Of a stretch of 64,000 nt of DNA, positions 63,341 through 64,000 are shown piece by piece. The DNA comes from Oceanirhabdus seepicola (lineage in GTDB: Bacteria > Bacillota > Clostridia > Clostridiales > Clostridiaceae): the NCBI RefSeq assembly GCF_023684385.1, contig NZ_JAGSOJ010000002.1, forward strand, positions 1,178,001 to 1,242,000, read 5' to 3'. The position numbers and the translations under genes were made by a program. The notes beneath the pieces were generated by a model. The model was not told the DNA's origin and searched no databases. It saw only the letters and a program-made list of their open reading frames with translations. Position 1 is the stretch's first letter. The number at the start of each line of letters is the position of its first letter.

Positions 63341-64000
63341 TTATATTCTCTTTTTCACAATGCAATATAATTCATGGCCCTCAAATGAAGATTGAAGATT
63401 TGCAATTAAAGCCATTGATTGGTCAAAATTAAGATTTAAATATTTAGGATAATCTCTATTTAAAAACATGTCAGAGTCTAATCTATATTTGGCTTGTCGT
63501 GAAAAAATTGATACTACATCAAGATTAACTTTTTCTATTAGTGTTGATAAATTATTTTTGGAGTAATGAAAAAGATGGTCACTTTCGGTATAAAGTGGAG
63601 AATTATGTTTACCAAGTTTATTTGTAAATGATTTATTGTTTGGTATACAAATAAACAGTAGGCCCTTTGGTGTTAGTAATCTTGAAATTTGACTTATGAA
63701 ATCTATGGGGTTAGGTATATGTTCTAATACATGCCATATTACAATTACATCAAATAATTTGTTGCTTTCAAATAAATCAGGCCTCCAAATATCATTAATA
63801 ATATTTAAGTTGAATTTAGCATGTGCGTATTTGCATGAATTTTCAACTGGGTCAATTCCTGTTACATTCCAACCAGCTTCCTTTGCCAAATGGAGAAATT
63901 CGCCTGTTCCTGCACCTATTTCAAGCAAATCACCTTTTTTCTCAGTGAATATTTCAACCAGCATATTAAAGAAAATTGCATTTTCAATAAATGTAGTTTG
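63341..64000 (-). CDS. class I SAM-dependent methyltransferase, 5'-truncated
   Basis: The frame is open to the right edge (64000), so the N-terminus lies outside the window; the ATG at 63964 is probably internal. LLEIGAGTGEFLHLAKEAGW (motif I), GIDPVENS (motif II), VIVIWHVLEHIPNP and a post-motif of LLTPKGLLFICIPN identify a methyltransferase of the Methyltransf_23/UbiG-like type. The substrate is unknown; similar enzymes occur in surface-polysaccharide gene sets. The only visible neighbour is the convergent feo operon. Confidence 0.82.
   Translation of the reverse strand, partial: QTTFIENAIFFNMLVEIFTEKKGDLLEIGAGTGEFLHLAKEAGWNVTGIDPVENSCKYAHAKFNLNIINDIWRPDLFESNKLFDVIVIWHVLEHIPNPIDFISQISRLLTPKGLLFICIPNNKSFTNKLGKHNSPLYTESDHLFHYSKNNLSTLIEKVNLDVVSIFSRQAKYRLDSDMFLNRDYPKYLNLNFDQSMALIANLQSSFEGHELYCIVKKRI

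Overview
The window is AT-rich DNA from an anaerobic, probably spore-forming member of the Clostridia, most likely Clostridium or a close relative. The evidence is a V-type ATPase operon of the Na+-dependent kind, a flavodiiron protein with a peroxide/iron-type operator, a predicted selenoprotein, a Spo0E-like peptide, FeoA/FeoB with Fur boxes, an FMN riboswitch and strong GGAGG-type ribosome binding sites with frequent TTG/GTG starts. Most of the sequence is ordinary chromosome. I see no prophage, transposase, CRISPR array, rRNA or tRNA gene.

Layout: 1-1.5 kb, end of a B12-binding radical SAM gene. 1.6-10.4 kb, nine-gene V-ATPase operon with its own promoter and terminator. 10.4-15.1 kb, small genes, a selenoprotein, a flavodiiron protein, an iron-sulfur flavoprotein, 6S RNA and a Spo0E-like gene. 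15.4-20.2 kb, CorA, M18 aminopeptidase, a small four-helix-bundle protein, a LUD protein and a PHP phosphoesterase. 20.5-25.4 kb, folate operon pabA-pabB-pabC-HD-folP-folBK. 25.5-28.1 kb, a nucleotidyltransferase and a chemotaxis receptor. 28.3-35.8 kb, a minus-strand cluster built around a 1612-residue multidomain protein. 36-41 kb, envelope or unknown proteins, an MFS transporter and DegV. 41-48.6 kb, a MoxR/DUF58/DUF4129/DUF4350 operon with SpoIIM-like and RDD membrane proteins. 48.7-52.7 kb, riboflavin operon ribD-ribE-ribBA-ribH under an FMN riboswitch. 52.9-57.4 kb, a YceG-like/serine protease fusion and a ClpE-type ATPase. 57.5-64 kb, bioB with a BirA operator, a HAD phosphatase, a TtcA-like enzyme, the Fur-controlled feo operon and a truncated methyltransferase.

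Most notable: (1) the 28.3-35.8 kb cluster, in which one polypeptide joins HD hydrolase, HEAT-like, NadD-like, GNAT-like and phosphoribosyltransferase-like regions, next to an LDH-like dehydrogenase and a flavodoxin-like reductase; this is the best candidate for an undescribed pathway. (2) A selenoprotein gene hidden by an in-frame TGA, with a SECIS-like hairpin, an excellent promoter and a CsoR/CstR-like operator. (3) Two homologous ~155-base elements whose stems are kept by compensatory changes, each just upstream of a start codon. (4) A dispersed family of hairpin repeats with conserved arms and cores but exchangeable central palindromes, sitting at gene 3' ends and sometimes supplying stop codons. 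(5) A fusion of a YceG-like domain to a trypsin-like protease.
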